Positions 25,927 to 33,105 of a stretch of DNA of 33,105 nucleotides are shown piece by piece (position 1 is the first letter of the stretch; each line of letters begins with the position of its first letter). A model generated the notes under the pieces. It ran no database searches and was not told the origin of the DNA. It worked only from the letters and a program-made list of their open reading frames with translations. The position numbers and the translations under genes are program-made. Source of the DNA: a candidate division GN15 bacterium (GTDB lineage: Bacteria; Zixibacteria; MSB-5A5; GN15; FEB-12). The DNA lies in assembly GCA_014727815.1 (NCBI GenBank), contig WJMS01000209.1, positions 1-33,105 of the forward strand, given 5' to 3'.

Positions 25927-27006
25927 ATGTATTTCGCACTGCCCAAAGAATATAGAGAGACCCCGGCGGATCAGCTCAAGGATCGTATCACCGCCGCGCG
26001 AGAGAAGCTCGGCAAGAAGCTGATGATTCTCACCCACCACTACCAGCGGATCGAAGTGGTCGGGTTCGGCGATCATGTCGGCGACAGCTATGGCCTGTCC
26101 AAGATTGCTGCGTCCCAGAAGCAAGCCGAGATTATCGTATTCTGCGGTGTCCATTTCATGGCCGAGTCGGCCGATATCCTGACCGCCGATCACCAGATGG
26201 TCTACCTGCCCAATCCGCTGGCCGGTTGTCCGATGGCTGATATGGCGGAGATGTCCGATGTCATGGAGGCGTGGGAAACCCTGCAGCCGTTCGGCGGTGC
26301 GGAGAAGATCATGCCGATTTCCTACATGAATACCGCCGCCGGCCTGAAAGCATTTACCGGCAAGCACGGTGGCCTGATCTGTACGTCGTCCAACGCCGCC
26401 GCAGCGCTCGAGTACGGCCTGAGCCGTCGAGAGAAGGTCTTTTTCTTCCCCGACGAAAACCTCGGCTACAACACCGGCCTGAAATACGGTCTCACGCCTG
26501 AAGAAATGGTCATCTGGGACTTCAAGAAGGATGGCGGCGGATTGACTGAAGATCAACTCGAGAAGGCAAAGATCATTCTCTGGAAAGGTCACTGCCACGT
26601 GCACACCAACTTCACGGCGGCGCATATTCGCCAGATGCGTGAGGAGTATCCCGGTATCAAGGTGATCGTTCATCCCGAGTGTCCGCCCGAGGTGGTGCAG
26701 GCGGCCGATGCCAACGGTTCGACGAAGTTCATTGTTGAGTTCTGTCAAGACGCCGAGCCGGGTTCGACTATTGCTATCGGCACCGAAATCAACCTGATCA
26801 ACCGTATGGCCCACGAGCATCCGGATAAGACCATCCTGGAACTGTCCGGCCAGACCTGTCCGGTCTGTGCCAACATGTACCGCACGACCCTCAACGACCT
26901 GGCCTATTGCCTGGAGAATCACGAAGATATCAAGCCGATCAAGGTCGCCGAGCCGACCCGTTCGGACGCCCTCCTGGCGCTGGAGAAGATGCTCGAGATA
27001 ACGTAG
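25927..27006 (+). CDS. nadA: Quinolinate synthase
   Basis: 359 residues, typical length. It condenses iminoaspartate with dihydroxyacetone phosphate to quinolinate in de novo NAD synthesis, using a 4Fe-4S cluster. Cluster-ligand cysteines by family position: C73 in VFCGVHFMAESADIL, C223 in GHCHVHTNF, and one of C311/C314 in TCPVCANM. HPECPPEV (C252) and TSSNAAAALE are further family blocks. NadB and NadC are not in the window; nadE, the last step of the pathway, lies at 31704. It is 4 bp after the flavoprotein gene, probably on the same transcript. An oxygen-sensitive cluster enzyme next to peroxide-defence genes makes sense. Confidence 0.97.
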   Translation: MYFALPKEYRETPADQLKDRITAAREKLGKKLMILTHHYQRIEVVGFGDHVGDSYGLSKIAASQKQAEIIVFCGVHFMAESADILTADHQMVYLPNPLAGCPMADMAEMSDVMEAWETLQPFGGAEKIMPISYMNTAAGLKAFTGKHGGLICTSSNAAAALEYGLSRREKVFFFPDENLGYNTGLKYGLTPEEMVIWDFKKDGGGLTEDQLEKAKIILWKGHCHVHTNFTAAHIRQMREEYPGIKVIVHPECPPEVVQAADANGSTKFIVEFCQDAEPGSTIAIGTEINLINRMAHEHPDKTILELSGQTCPVCANMYRTTLNDLAYCLENHEDIKPIKVAEPTRSDALLALEKMLEIT

Positions 27007-27033
27007 ATTATCGGTCCAAATTGGCGCTGCTGC

Positions 27034-27063
27034 TTGACGAGTCCGGGTCTGGTGGCGTATATT
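27034..27063 (+). promoter_or_regulatory. Promoter of the E2-lipB pair
   Basis: -35 TTGACG (27034-27039), 18-nt spacer, -10 TATATT (27058-27063); leader about 50 nt to the ATG at 27119, which has AAGGAA six nt upstream. Confidence 0.65.
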
Positions 27064-27118
27064 CAAATCCGGATTGTTTTAGCACGAAATTCACAGGCTT
27101 TACGATAAGGAACTGGAT

Positions 27119-28543
27119 ATGGTGGCAGACGTTCTCGTCCCGCAGATGGGCGAATCGGTACTGGAAGGGACGATTCTCGAGTGGAAAGTCAAAGTCGGCG
27201 ACACGGTTGAAATCAACCAGCCGCTGGTCGAGCTGATGACGGACAAGGTGAACGTGGAAATCCCGGCCGAAACCGCCGGGGTGTTGACCCAGCAGTTCGC
27301 CCAGGAGGGTGATGTTGTCCCGGTCGGCTCGCGCATTGCCACCATTGACGACGGACAGGCAGGTGAGGCCGCACCGCCGGACTCCAAGGGTGGGGCGACC
27401 TCGGCGCCGCCGCGTCCGGCTGCCGAACCGGCCGAAGCGAAAGAGGCCGAAACCGCTCCCACGCCGGCCACCGGCACTGAGCCGCAGCCGACCGAACCGC
27501 CCAGGCCGCGCAAGGAAGTCAAAGGCACCGCCGAAGCCGGCAAGGGCAAGATGTCGCCGAAAGTCCGGATGCTCATCCGCGAGTACGGGCTCGATCCGAA
27601 GACGATTACGCCGACCGGCAAGGACGGCCTGGTGACGGTTGACGATGTCATGCGGACGGTCGAGGACCGGACCACCGGGGCGGGCTTTACGATGGGTCCG
27701 ATCCCGGCCCCGCCGCGCCCGATGACCCGTGGAGTGGCCGCCAGGACCGAACCCTCGGCTGAGGCTGCAGCCGCCAAGCCGGCGCCGCCGAAGCCTGCGA
27801 TCGAAGTCGACATCCCCAGGTTCGAGCCGCTGCCGGCCGCCCAGCGCGAAACACGCAAACCGCTGCAGGGCGTGCGCAAGCTTATCTCCGATCATATGGT
27901 GCGTTCGGTGCAGACGTCGCCGCACGTGACCACCTTCGAAGATATCGACATGACCAACCTGGTCGAGTACCGCAACGAGATCAAAGCCGATTTCAAGGCG
28001 ACCTACGGCGCCAACATCACGTTCATGCCGTTTATCATCAAGGCCTGCTGTGTGGCGCTCAAGGAATTCCCGACGGTCAACGCCTCGCTGACCGAAAAAG
28101 AGATCATCCTCAAGCACTTCTATAACATCGGTATCGCCGTCGCGCGCGACGAAGGCCTGATCGTGCCGGTGATCAAAGACGCCGACAAGAAGACAATTGT
28201 CGAACTGGCGGTCGAAATCGCGCAGATCGGTGAGAAAGCCCGCACCAACAAGCTTACCCCGGAAGATGTCTCCGACGGCACCTTCTCGCTGACCAACGCC
28301 GGTATGTTTGGCGCAACCGGGTCGACGCCTATTATCAGCCAGCCGCAGGTGGCTATCCTCGGCATTCACCAGATTGTCAAGCGCCCGTGGGTGGTCGATG
28401 GTGAGATCACGATCCGCGACATCTCCAATTTCGGTATGTCGTTCGATCACCGCCTGATCGACGGCCACACCGCCGTGCAGTTCCTGCACCGGGTGCACGA
28501 GTATCTGGCCGATGCCCGCCGCCTGATGATGAACCTGCGATAA
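27119..28543 (+). CDS. 2-oxoacid dehydrogenase E2 (dihydrolipoamide acyltransferase)
   Basis: 474 residues. Core subunit that moves the acyl group from E1 to CoA by a swinging lipoyl arm. Domains: one lipoyl domain 1-80 with the lipoylated K43 (MTDKVNVE); Ala/Pro-rich linker; peripheral-subunit-binding domain about 141-180 (MSPKVRMLIREYGLDP, TGKDGLVTVDDV); second linker; catalytic domain about 240-474 with active-site H444 and D448 in SFDHRLIDG. Linker lengths and sequence suggest the branched-chain or generic pyruvate type; I cannot assign the substrate. No E1 or E3 gene is in the window. It has its own promoter and is followed by lipB 10 bp later, which supplies the octanoyl group for its lipoyl lysine. 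Confidence 0.94.
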   Translation: MVADVLVPQMGESVLEGTILEWKVKVGDTVEINQPLVELMTDKVNVEIPAETAGVLTQQFAQEGDVVPVGSRIATIDDGQAGEAAPPDSKGGATSAPPRPAAEPAEAKEAETAPTPATGTEPQPTEPPRPRKEVKGTAEAGKGKMSPKVRMLIREYGLDPKTITPTGKDGLVTVDDVMRTVEDRTTGAGFTMGPIPAPPRPMTRGVAARTEPSAEAAAAKPAPPKPAIEVDIPRFEPLPAAQRETRKPLQGVRKLISDHMVRSVQTSPHVTTFEDIDMTNLVEYRNEIKADFKATYGANITFMPFIIKACCVALKEFPTVNASLTEKEIILKHFYNIGIAVARDEGLIVPVIKDADKKTIVELAVEIAQIGEKARTNKLTPEDVSDGTFSLTNAGMFGATGSTPIISQPQVAILGIHQIVKRPWVVDGEITIRDISNFGMSFDHRLIDGHTAVQFLHRVHEYLADARRLMMNLR

Positions 28544-28553
28544 CGATATCCGT

Positions 28554-29261
28554 ATGGCCGAGACTGCCGCACATACGACCCACTACGGCTGGGTGCTCAA
28601 TCTGCACCGGGTGGAGTACGGCAAGGTCCTGAACTGGCAGCGCGGGCTGGTGCGGATGCGCAAGGACGGTTTCGCACGCGATACGCTCATCCTGGTCGAA
28701 CATGAGCCGGTCGTGACGGTTGGCCGCAACGGCCATCAGGAAAACTTCAGCAACCTCACCGAAGAGCCGTTCTTTATCGAGCGGGGCGGTGATGTCACCT
28801 ATCACGGCCCCGGCCAGCTGGTCGTCTACTTCATCTTCAACCTTCGCCGCCGCGGCCGCGACCTGCACAAGTTTATGGATCAGATCCAGCAGGGGATTAT
28901 CGAAGCGCTTGGTGAGTATGGTCTGACCGCCCGGCAGGATGACACCAACACCGGTGTCTGGGTCGGCGACCACAAAATCGCCTCAATCGGCATTGCCGTG
29001 AAGAACTGGATCACGTACCACGGCACGGCCATCAACGTCCAGACCAATCTCGATGACTTCAATCGGATCAACCCCTGCGGGCTGACGGCCGAGACGATGA
29101 CCTCGCTGTCGAAACTGACCGGCGAGGATATCTCTCTCGACGATTTCTCGAATGTGCTGCTGAAGAGATACGCGGAGATATTCGAGACGAAGTTCACGCC
29201 GGTGACACTGGATGAACTGGCCGAAGATATCGAAAGTCAGTCCGGCGGCAACGAAGTCTGA
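28554..29261 (+). CDS. lipB: Octanoyltransferase
   Basis: 235 residues. It transfers octanoate from acyl carrier protein to the lipoyl lysine of target proteins, the first step of lipoate synthesis. Signatures: RGGDVTYHGPGQLV near residue 79; catalytic K141 in HKIASIGIAVKNW; catalytic C175 in INPCGL. It lies immediately downstream of the E2 gene, its likely substrate. LipA, which would insert the sulfurs, is not in the window. It converges on lgt with a 6-bp gap and no visible terminator between them. Confidence 0.96.
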   Translation: MAETAAHTTHYGWVLNLHRVEYGKVLNWQRGLVRMRKDGFARDTLILVEHEPVVTVGRNGHQENFSNLTEEPFFIERGGDVTYHGPGQLVVYFIFNLRRRGRDLHKFMDQIQQGIIEALGEYGLTARQDDTNTGVWVGDHKIASIGIAVKNWITYHGTAINVQTNLDDFNRINPCGLTAETMTSLSKLTGEDISLDDFSNVLLKRYAEIFETKFTPVTLDELAEDIESQSGGNEV

Positions 29262-29267
29262 ACTTCA

Positions 29268-30083
29268 TCACGCCGCTGCGGGCGGGGGGACTTTCGCGCG
29301 CTTGCGCTGTACCAGGTAGATAATCAGGCCGAGCAGGAAGAGCGAAACCGAGATCACCTGGTTGTAGGTCGGCTCCATTCCCCCCAGATTGAACACCATG
29401 GCGTGTTCATACCACCGGACATACTCGATCACAAATCGGAAAAACGCCTCGACCATAAACAACACCGCCACCACCTGGCCGGCGAACGTCTTTCGTTTCA
29501 GCAGGAAATGCAGCAGGAGAAACAACCCCAGCCCGTAGAGTGAGCTGTACAGCTGTGAGGGGTGCAGGTGGGCGCTGCCGAAGATGTAATGCGGTATCGA
29601 CCCTTCGGGAAAGGAAACCCCCCATGGCAGGTCGGTCGGCGTGCCGAAACAGCAGCCGTTGCAGAAGCAGCCGATGCGGGTGAAAAACAGCCCGATTCCC
29701 AGGGTCGGCGCGAAATCATCGAACACGTCCATTATCGAAAGGCCTTTCAGCCGACAATAGACAATTGCGCCGATGATGGCCAGTATCACGCCACCGTACA
29801 GGTTCAACCCGGCCAGGCCGAACGTCCCCGACTGGAACGGATTAAACGCGGCCGTCCAGTTGCCCGCGAACTCATCGAGATGGAACAGGATGTACGCCAG
29901 CCGGGCGCCGACGATCCCGCCGAAAATGAAAATGTACGCGATGGTCAGGTACGGCTCGAACGGTTTGTTGTCCCGCCGGGCAATCCGGTAGACATAATAG
30001 ACGCCGAGCAGGAAAGAGACGGCGAGCATCAGCCCGTACATCCGGATCGGCACCGGTCCGATATGAAACAGCTCAGGCAGCAT
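29268..30083 (-). CDS. lgt: Prolipoprotein diacylglyceryl transferase
   Basis: 271 residues, seven hydrophobic segments. It attaches diacylglycerol to the lipobox cysteine of prolipoproteins in the cytoplasmic membrane. Family blocks: FHIGPVPIRMYGLMLA at the N-terminus; GGIVGARLAYILFH near residue 55; the signature region RIGCFCNGCCFGTPTDLPWGV near 137; and a C-terminal helix ending in a basic tail. The cysteine-rich signature is the variant common outside Proteobacteria, where GRxGNFxNxE is found instead. It overlaps the upstream PAP2 gene by 11 bp and ends the minus operon nadE-rsmI-PAP2-lgt. Confidence 0.95.
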   Translation of the reverse strand: MLPELFHIGPVPIRMYGLMLAVSFLLGVYYVYRIARRDNKPFEPYLTIAYIFIFGGIVGARLAYILFHLDEFAGNWTAAFNPFQSGTFGLAGLNLYGGVILAIIGAIVYCRLKGLSIMDVFDDFAPTLGIGLFFTRIGCFCNGCCFGTPTDLPWGVSFPEGSIPHYIFGSAHLHPSQLYSSLYGLGLFLLLHFLLKRKTFAGQVVAVLFMVEAFFRFVIEYVRWYEHAMVFNLGGMEPTYNQVISVSLFLLGLIIYLVQRKRAKVPPPAAA

Positions 30084-30984
30084 GTGTAACTGGTACCTTC
30101 TTTGAACGGATTAGTTCCATCGGCGTCCGATCCCACCGGTCATAGTATCTCCACACAACAATAGTCGAGACGACTGCGATGACGATCCCGATTACGACAT
30201 CGGAGATATAGTGATAGCGTCCCCAGAATGTACCGATGGCCAGGCAGATGTTTACGGGCAGCAGCAGCCATCCGGCGCGACGGTAGTACTTGAAACAAAA
30301 CATCATGATCACAATTGCCACAGCCGTGTGAGTCGACGGCACGCAACCGCCCCGCACAGCGCCGTTGGCGATAACAAACTCGACCAGTGGCCGAAATACC
30401 GGGCCGGTGATGTCGTGCGTGTACGCACCGGCAAAATGCCAGCGCGGTCCCTCCACTGGATACAGAAAGAACAGGGGATACGAAACAAAAAAGGTGAGAC
30501 AAATGGCCGTGACTGAGCGACGAAGCACATCGTAGTGCCGTCGAATCAACAACCACAGCACAAAACCGGGAATCATGAAATAATAGCTGAAATAACCGGC
30601 CATGAACAGCTCGGTCAAGCCGGTATACAACAGGTGCTCCTCGATGAAAAACGTCGGGCTGACACCGAAAATGGCCCGCTCGAACGCCACCAACTGCGCG
30701 TCAAAAAACCGATCGAACAGCAAAAACATCGTCCCGCCGGTCATGCGATAGAAGAATGTAAACAGCAGTACCGGATAGCCCAGGCGAAGCATTGTCAAGA
30801 GCGGTTCCCGGCGGACATCGACAAACCGTGCGATCAGCAGGACCACGATGATCATGGCGACATAGAATACGATCTCATCCAGATACGCATCCAGCGGCCG
30901 TCCGACCGCCAGCAGCAGCACGATCATGGCCAGACTGTAGCCTATAACAAGATAGTCGAAGGGGAAAAATCGGGCCCGGGTCAT
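30073..30984 (-). CDS. PAP2-superfamily membrane phosphatase
   Basis: 303 residues, about six to eight membrane helices. PAP2 motif 2 is seen in CVPSTHTAV and motif 3 in WGRYHYISDVVIG (conserved His and Asp); a clear motif 1 (KxxxxxxRP) is not visible, and EGPRWHFAG stands at its place, like inositol-phosphorylceramide-synthase/Aur1-type members. It would act on lipid phosphates or transfer lipid head groups at the outer face of the membrane; the substrate cannot be assigned. Its start overlaps the rsmI stop (ATGA) and its end overlaps the lgt start, so the three are translationally coupled. Confidence 0.88.
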   Translation of the reverse strand: MTRARFFPFDYLVIGYSLAMIVLLLAVGRPLDAYLDEIVFYVAMIIVVLLIARFVDVRREPLLTMLRLGYPVLLFTFFYRMTGGTMFLLFDRFFDAQLVAFERAIFGVSPTFFIEEHLLYTGLTELFMAGYFSYYFMIPGFVLWLLIRRHYDVLRRSVTAICLTFFVSYPLFFLYPVEGPRWHFAGAYTHDITGPVFRPLVEFVIANGAVRGGCVPSTHTAVAIVIMMFCFKYYRRAGWLLLPVNICLAIGTFWGRYHYISDVVIGIVIAVVSTIVVWRYYDRWDRTPMELIRSKKVPVTHAA

Positions 30985-31694
30985 GTCGACTCCTCCCGGT
31001 CAAACAGCTTGGGATTGTTCCCGGCCACCACGACGACTATCTCGCCCTTGACGGAGCGCCCGGCAAACGCCGCGATCACAGCCGACAGCTTGCCGCGAAC
31101 GAACTCCTCGAATTTCTTGGATATCTCGCGCGCCACGCACGCCGGGCGATCACCGAGCACCTCACGCATGTTGTCGAGGCTCTTTTCCAGGCGATGGGGC
31201 GATTCGTAGAACACGAGCGTGTGTGGGAAGTCGGCCAGTTCCTCCAGGCGGCGCTTGCGCGCAGCTGATTTGGGGGAAAGGAAGCCCTCGAAAAAGAACC
31301 GGTCGGTCGGCAGGCCCGAGGCGGTCAGGGCGGGAAGCAGCGCACTGGGGCCGGGCAGCGCGACAATGTCGATACCGGCGTCGAGCGCCGCCCGCACGAC
31401 CCGATAGGCCGGGTCGGAAATGCCCGGCGTGCCGGCATCGGTGACAACCGCAATCGACTTCCCCGAGGCCAGGTCCTCGGCCAGCCGGCCGGCCTGGCTT
31501 CGTTCGTTGTATTCGTGATAACTGATCAGCTTTTTGCGCAGACCGAAGTGGTAGAGCAATTGTCCGGTAGTGCGGGTATCCTCGCAGGCGACGATATCGA
31601 CCTCGTCGAGAATACGCAGCGCCCGCTGCGTGATGTCCTCGAGATTGCCGATCGGCGTGGGGACGAGGTAGAGTTTCCCGGATGAATCGTCCAC
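30981..31694 (-). CDS. rsmI: 16S rRNA 2'-O-ribose methyltransferase (C1402)
   Basis: 237 residues from a GTG at 31694 with AAGGA seven nt upstream; the usual length is about 280, so the C-terminal extension is missing. It methylates C1402 of 16S rRNA with S-adenosylmethionine. Family blocks: LVPTPIGNLEDIT at residue 10; CEDTR near 37; VTDAGTPGISDP near 84; ALPGPSALLPAL near 112; FEGFLSPKSAARKRRLEEL near 132; FYESPHRL near 160. The fold is that of the tetrapyrrole methylase family. It follows nadE by 9 bp; its start lies close to the nadE stop. Confidence 0.96.
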   Translation of the reverse strand: MDDSSGKLYLVPTPIGNLEDITQRALRILDEVDIVACEDTRTTGQLLYHFGLRKKLISYHEYNERSQAGRLAEDLASGKSIAVVTDAGTPGISDPAYRVVRAALDAGIDIVALPGPSALLPALTASGLPTDRFFFEGFLSPKSAARKRRLEELADFPHTLVFYESPHRLEKSLDNMREVLGDRPACVAREISKKFEEFVRGKLSAVIAAFAGRSVKGEIVVVVAGNNPKLFDREEST

Positions 31695-31703
31695 AGGCGT
31701 CCT

Positions 31704-32513
31704 TTAGTTGTCCAGCTCGACCCGTTCCGGCACCGGCGTCTTGCCCAGCGGCGCGATCTCGGGCATCCGACGCTTGAAGGCATTGCGGTTGATCATCGAC
31801 ACCACCCGGCTGATATCGGTAGTCGACATGCCGGCCGTCTCGAGCTCGGCCATCGAGCGAACGCCGTCGTCGATGATCAATCGAAGGATGCGGTCGATCT
31901 GCTCGTAGGTCACCCCGATCTCACCCTCGTCGGTCTGATCGACCCACAGATCGGCGCTTGGTGGCTTGGTGATGATGGTGTCGGGTACGCCCAGCTCGCG
32001 GGCCAGTTGCCGCACCTCGGATTTGTACAACTCGCCGATCGGGTTGAGCGAACAGGCCGAATCGCCGTAAATGGTGGTATAGCCCAGGCAGATTTCGGTA
32101 CGATTCCCGGTGCCGAGCACCAGCCGGTTCATATCAAACGCGAGATCGAAGAGAATCGACATCCGCTCCCGGGCCATCTTGTTGCCCGCTCGGATACGCA
32201 TCGAATCATCGATAATGTCGTAGTAGGCATCGATCATTGGGGTGATCTCAATGTGACGGTGCTCGATGCCGAGTTGATCGATCAGCCGGCGAGCGTCGGC
32301 GAGAGAGTGCTCCGAGGACGTCTTGTACGGCATCATAACGGCCAGGACTTTTTCGGGGCCAACCGCCCGTACGGCCAGGGTGCAGGCGAGAGCCGAATCG
32401 ATGCCGCCGGAGAGACCGACCACGTATCCGGACATCCCGGACTGCAGCAGCTTGCCGGTGATGAAACGCTGGATGGTGGTGCTGGCGGTTGTGCTGTCGA
32501 ACTCGTAAGTCAT
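31704..32513 (-). CDS. nadE: NAD synthetase, ammonia-dependent type
   Basis: 269 residues from the ATG at 32513 (GGAG upstream on the minus strand). A longer frame opens at a TTG at 32562-32564, but this lies inside the promoter and is rejected. NadE amidates nicotinic acid adenine dinucleotide to NAD with ATP and ammonia. The ATP-pyrophosphatase P-loop SGGIDSALA is at residues 35-43; other blocks are MPYKTSSEHSLADA, NKMARERMSILFDLA, GTGNRTEICLGY and TKPPSADLWVDQTDEGEIG. There is no N-terminal glutaminase domain, so it uses free ammonia or an external donor. It is the first gene of the minus operon and completes the pathway begun by nadA. Confidence 0.96.
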   Translation of the reverse strand: MTYEFDSTTASTTIQRFITGKLLQSGMSGYVVGLSGGIDSALACTLAVRAVGPEKVLAVMMPYKTSSEHSLADARRLIDQLGIEHRHIEITPMIDAYYDIIDDSMRIRAGNKMARERMSILFDLAFDMNRLVLGTGNRTEICLGYTTIYGDSACSLNPIGELYKSEVRQLARELGVPDTIITKPPSADLWVDQTDEGEIGVTYEQIDRILRLIIDDGVRSMAELETAGMSTTDISRVVSMINRNAFKRRMPEIAPLGKTPVPERVELDN

Positions 32514-32535
32514 TGTCTCACTCCGTCCACTGGGG

Positions 32536-32564
32536 ACTATAGGGTTTTTTGACGGGCCGTTCAA
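32536..32564 (-). promoter_or_regulatory. Promoter of nadE operon
   Basis: On the minus strand: -35 TTGAAC (32559-32564), 17-nt spacer, -10 TATAGT (32536-32541). The -35 is 13 bp from the -35 of the divergent ssb promoter. Confidence 0.65.
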
Positions 32565-32577
32565 GTCAAATATGCGA

Positions 32578-32606
32578 TTGACAAACGGTCTGTCCGCGCC
32601 TATTGT
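32578..32606 (+). promoter_or_regulatory. Promoter of ssb
   Basis: -35 TTGACA (32578-32583, perfect), 17-nt spacer, -10 TATTGT (32601-32606). The ribosome site GGAAAGG precedes the ATG at 32637. No LexA box of known type was recognised. Confidence 0.75.
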
Positions 32607-32636
32607 GTGCTACTTGTATAACACGGAAAGGCGATC

Positions 32637-33074
32637 ATGAGTGTAAACAAAGCGATCCTTGTCGGGCGGCTCGGCCGAGATCCCGAGCTGCGTTATACTC
32701 CCGGAGGGAGGGCGGTGGCGTCATTTTCGATAGCCACCACCGAGCGGTGGACCGGTCAGGACGGCCAGCGCAACGAATCGACCACCTGGCACAATATCGT
32801 GGCCTGGGGCCGCCAGGCCGAGGTGATGAAGGAGTATCTCTCCAAGGGCCGGCTGGTCTATATCGAAGGGCGAATCGACAATCGTACCTATGATGACAAA
32901 GAAGGCAACAAGCGGTTTACGTCCGAGGTGGTAGTCCAGAACTTCCAGTTCCTCGAGTCCCGCGGTGCTTCCGGCGGTGGCGATCAGTCCCAGTCGCAGC
33001 CGGAGATGCAGTCATCGCCTGATTACCCGCCAGAACGGCAGAGTGGTGGCGATGATGATGACCTGCCCTTCTGA
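32637..33074 (+). CDS. ssb: Single-stranded DNA-binding protein
   Basis: 145 residues. N-terminal OB fold about 1-108 (NKAILVGRLGRDPELRYTPGG, TTWHNIVAWGRQAEV, LVYIEGRIDNRTY), then a Gly/Gln/Ser-rich flexible linker and the acidic tip DDDDLPF, which binds partner proteins of replication and repair. It coats single-stranded DNA as a tetramer. Length is somewhat shorter than the E. coli protein (178) and usual for many phyla. It has its own promoter, divergent from nadE; 31 bp remain to the window end and no terminator is visible there. Confidence 0.97.
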   Translation: MSVNKAILVGRLGRDPELRYTPGGRAVASFSIATTERWTGQDGQRNESTTWHNIVAWGRQAEVMKEYLSKGRLVYIEGRIDNRTYDDKEGNKRFTSEVVVQNFQFLESRGASGGGDQSQSQPEMQSSPDYPPERQSGGDDDDLPF

Positions 33075-33105
33075 TCAAAAAGCACACAGTCGACCTCTAA
33101 AGCCC

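Noticed and set aside
25414-27066. 550-codon minus-strand frame opposite nadA and the flavoprotein gene
   Set aside because: Opposite two unmistakable enzymes; composition of an antisense frame.
32514-32564. Extended nadE start at TTG 32564
   Set aside because: Would place coding sequence over a good promoter, lacks a ribosome site, and adds residues not found in NadE; the ATG at 32513 is preceded by GGAG.

Overview
The window is a GC-rich, densely packed bacterial chromosome segment with no rRNA, tRNA, CRISPR array, phage gene or insertion sequence that I can see. Codon and base use look uniform. The gene set (GlmL-like ATPase, PPDK, ADP-forming acyl-CoA synthetase, rubrerythrin/rubredoxin, NadA, separate E2 and LipB) suggests an anaerobic or facultative heterotroph, perhaps from an uncultured phylum near the FCB group (Zixibacteria-like). 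This placement is a low-confidence impression, not a computed result.

Left arm (1-3303, minus strand): a three-gene operon reading out of the window. It encodes a GlmL/MutL-type ASKHA ATPase, a single-pass membrane protein with an exported domain, and a protein with barrel-sandwich (biotinyl/lipoyl-like) features that is cut by the window edge. No glutamate mutase subunit is present. A consensus promoter (TTTACA-17-TATAAT) drives it from a 442-bp divergent intergenic region.

Centre (3746-15065, plus strand): the most striking part. Twelve genes form three tandem copies of one four-gene module, always in the order A-B-C-D. A has a signal peptide, an FN3 domain, a membrane helix, a highly conserved domain (probably the family called DUF6754) and a C-terminal helix. 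B is a six-helix membrane protein. C is a conserved soluble domain anchored by helices at both ends. D is a polytopic membrane protein. The run has a consensus promoter with a structured leader at its start and a strong intrinsic terminator at its end, so it looks like one 11-kb operon. Its function is unknown; a membrane complex built from three paralogous sets is the simplest reading. The GlmL operon diverges from the same intergenic region.

Right-centre (15092-21179): a small basic protein under a promoter flanked by two perfect dyads, then pyruvate phosphate dikinase carrying lysine/alanine-rich tails at both ends, then an ADP-forming acyl-CoA synthetase. The last two are pyrophosphate/ADP-economising energy enzymes.

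Right arm (21245-33105): a two-helix membrane protein overlapping gltX. Next is a redox set (ferritin-like rubrerythrin, rubredoxin, peroxiredoxin, FNR-like flavoprotein), then nadA, a 2-oxoacid dehydrogenase E2 and lipB. Convergent to these is the minus-strand operon nadE-rsmI-PAP2-lgt. Finally ssb is divergent from nadE, with back-to-back promoters.
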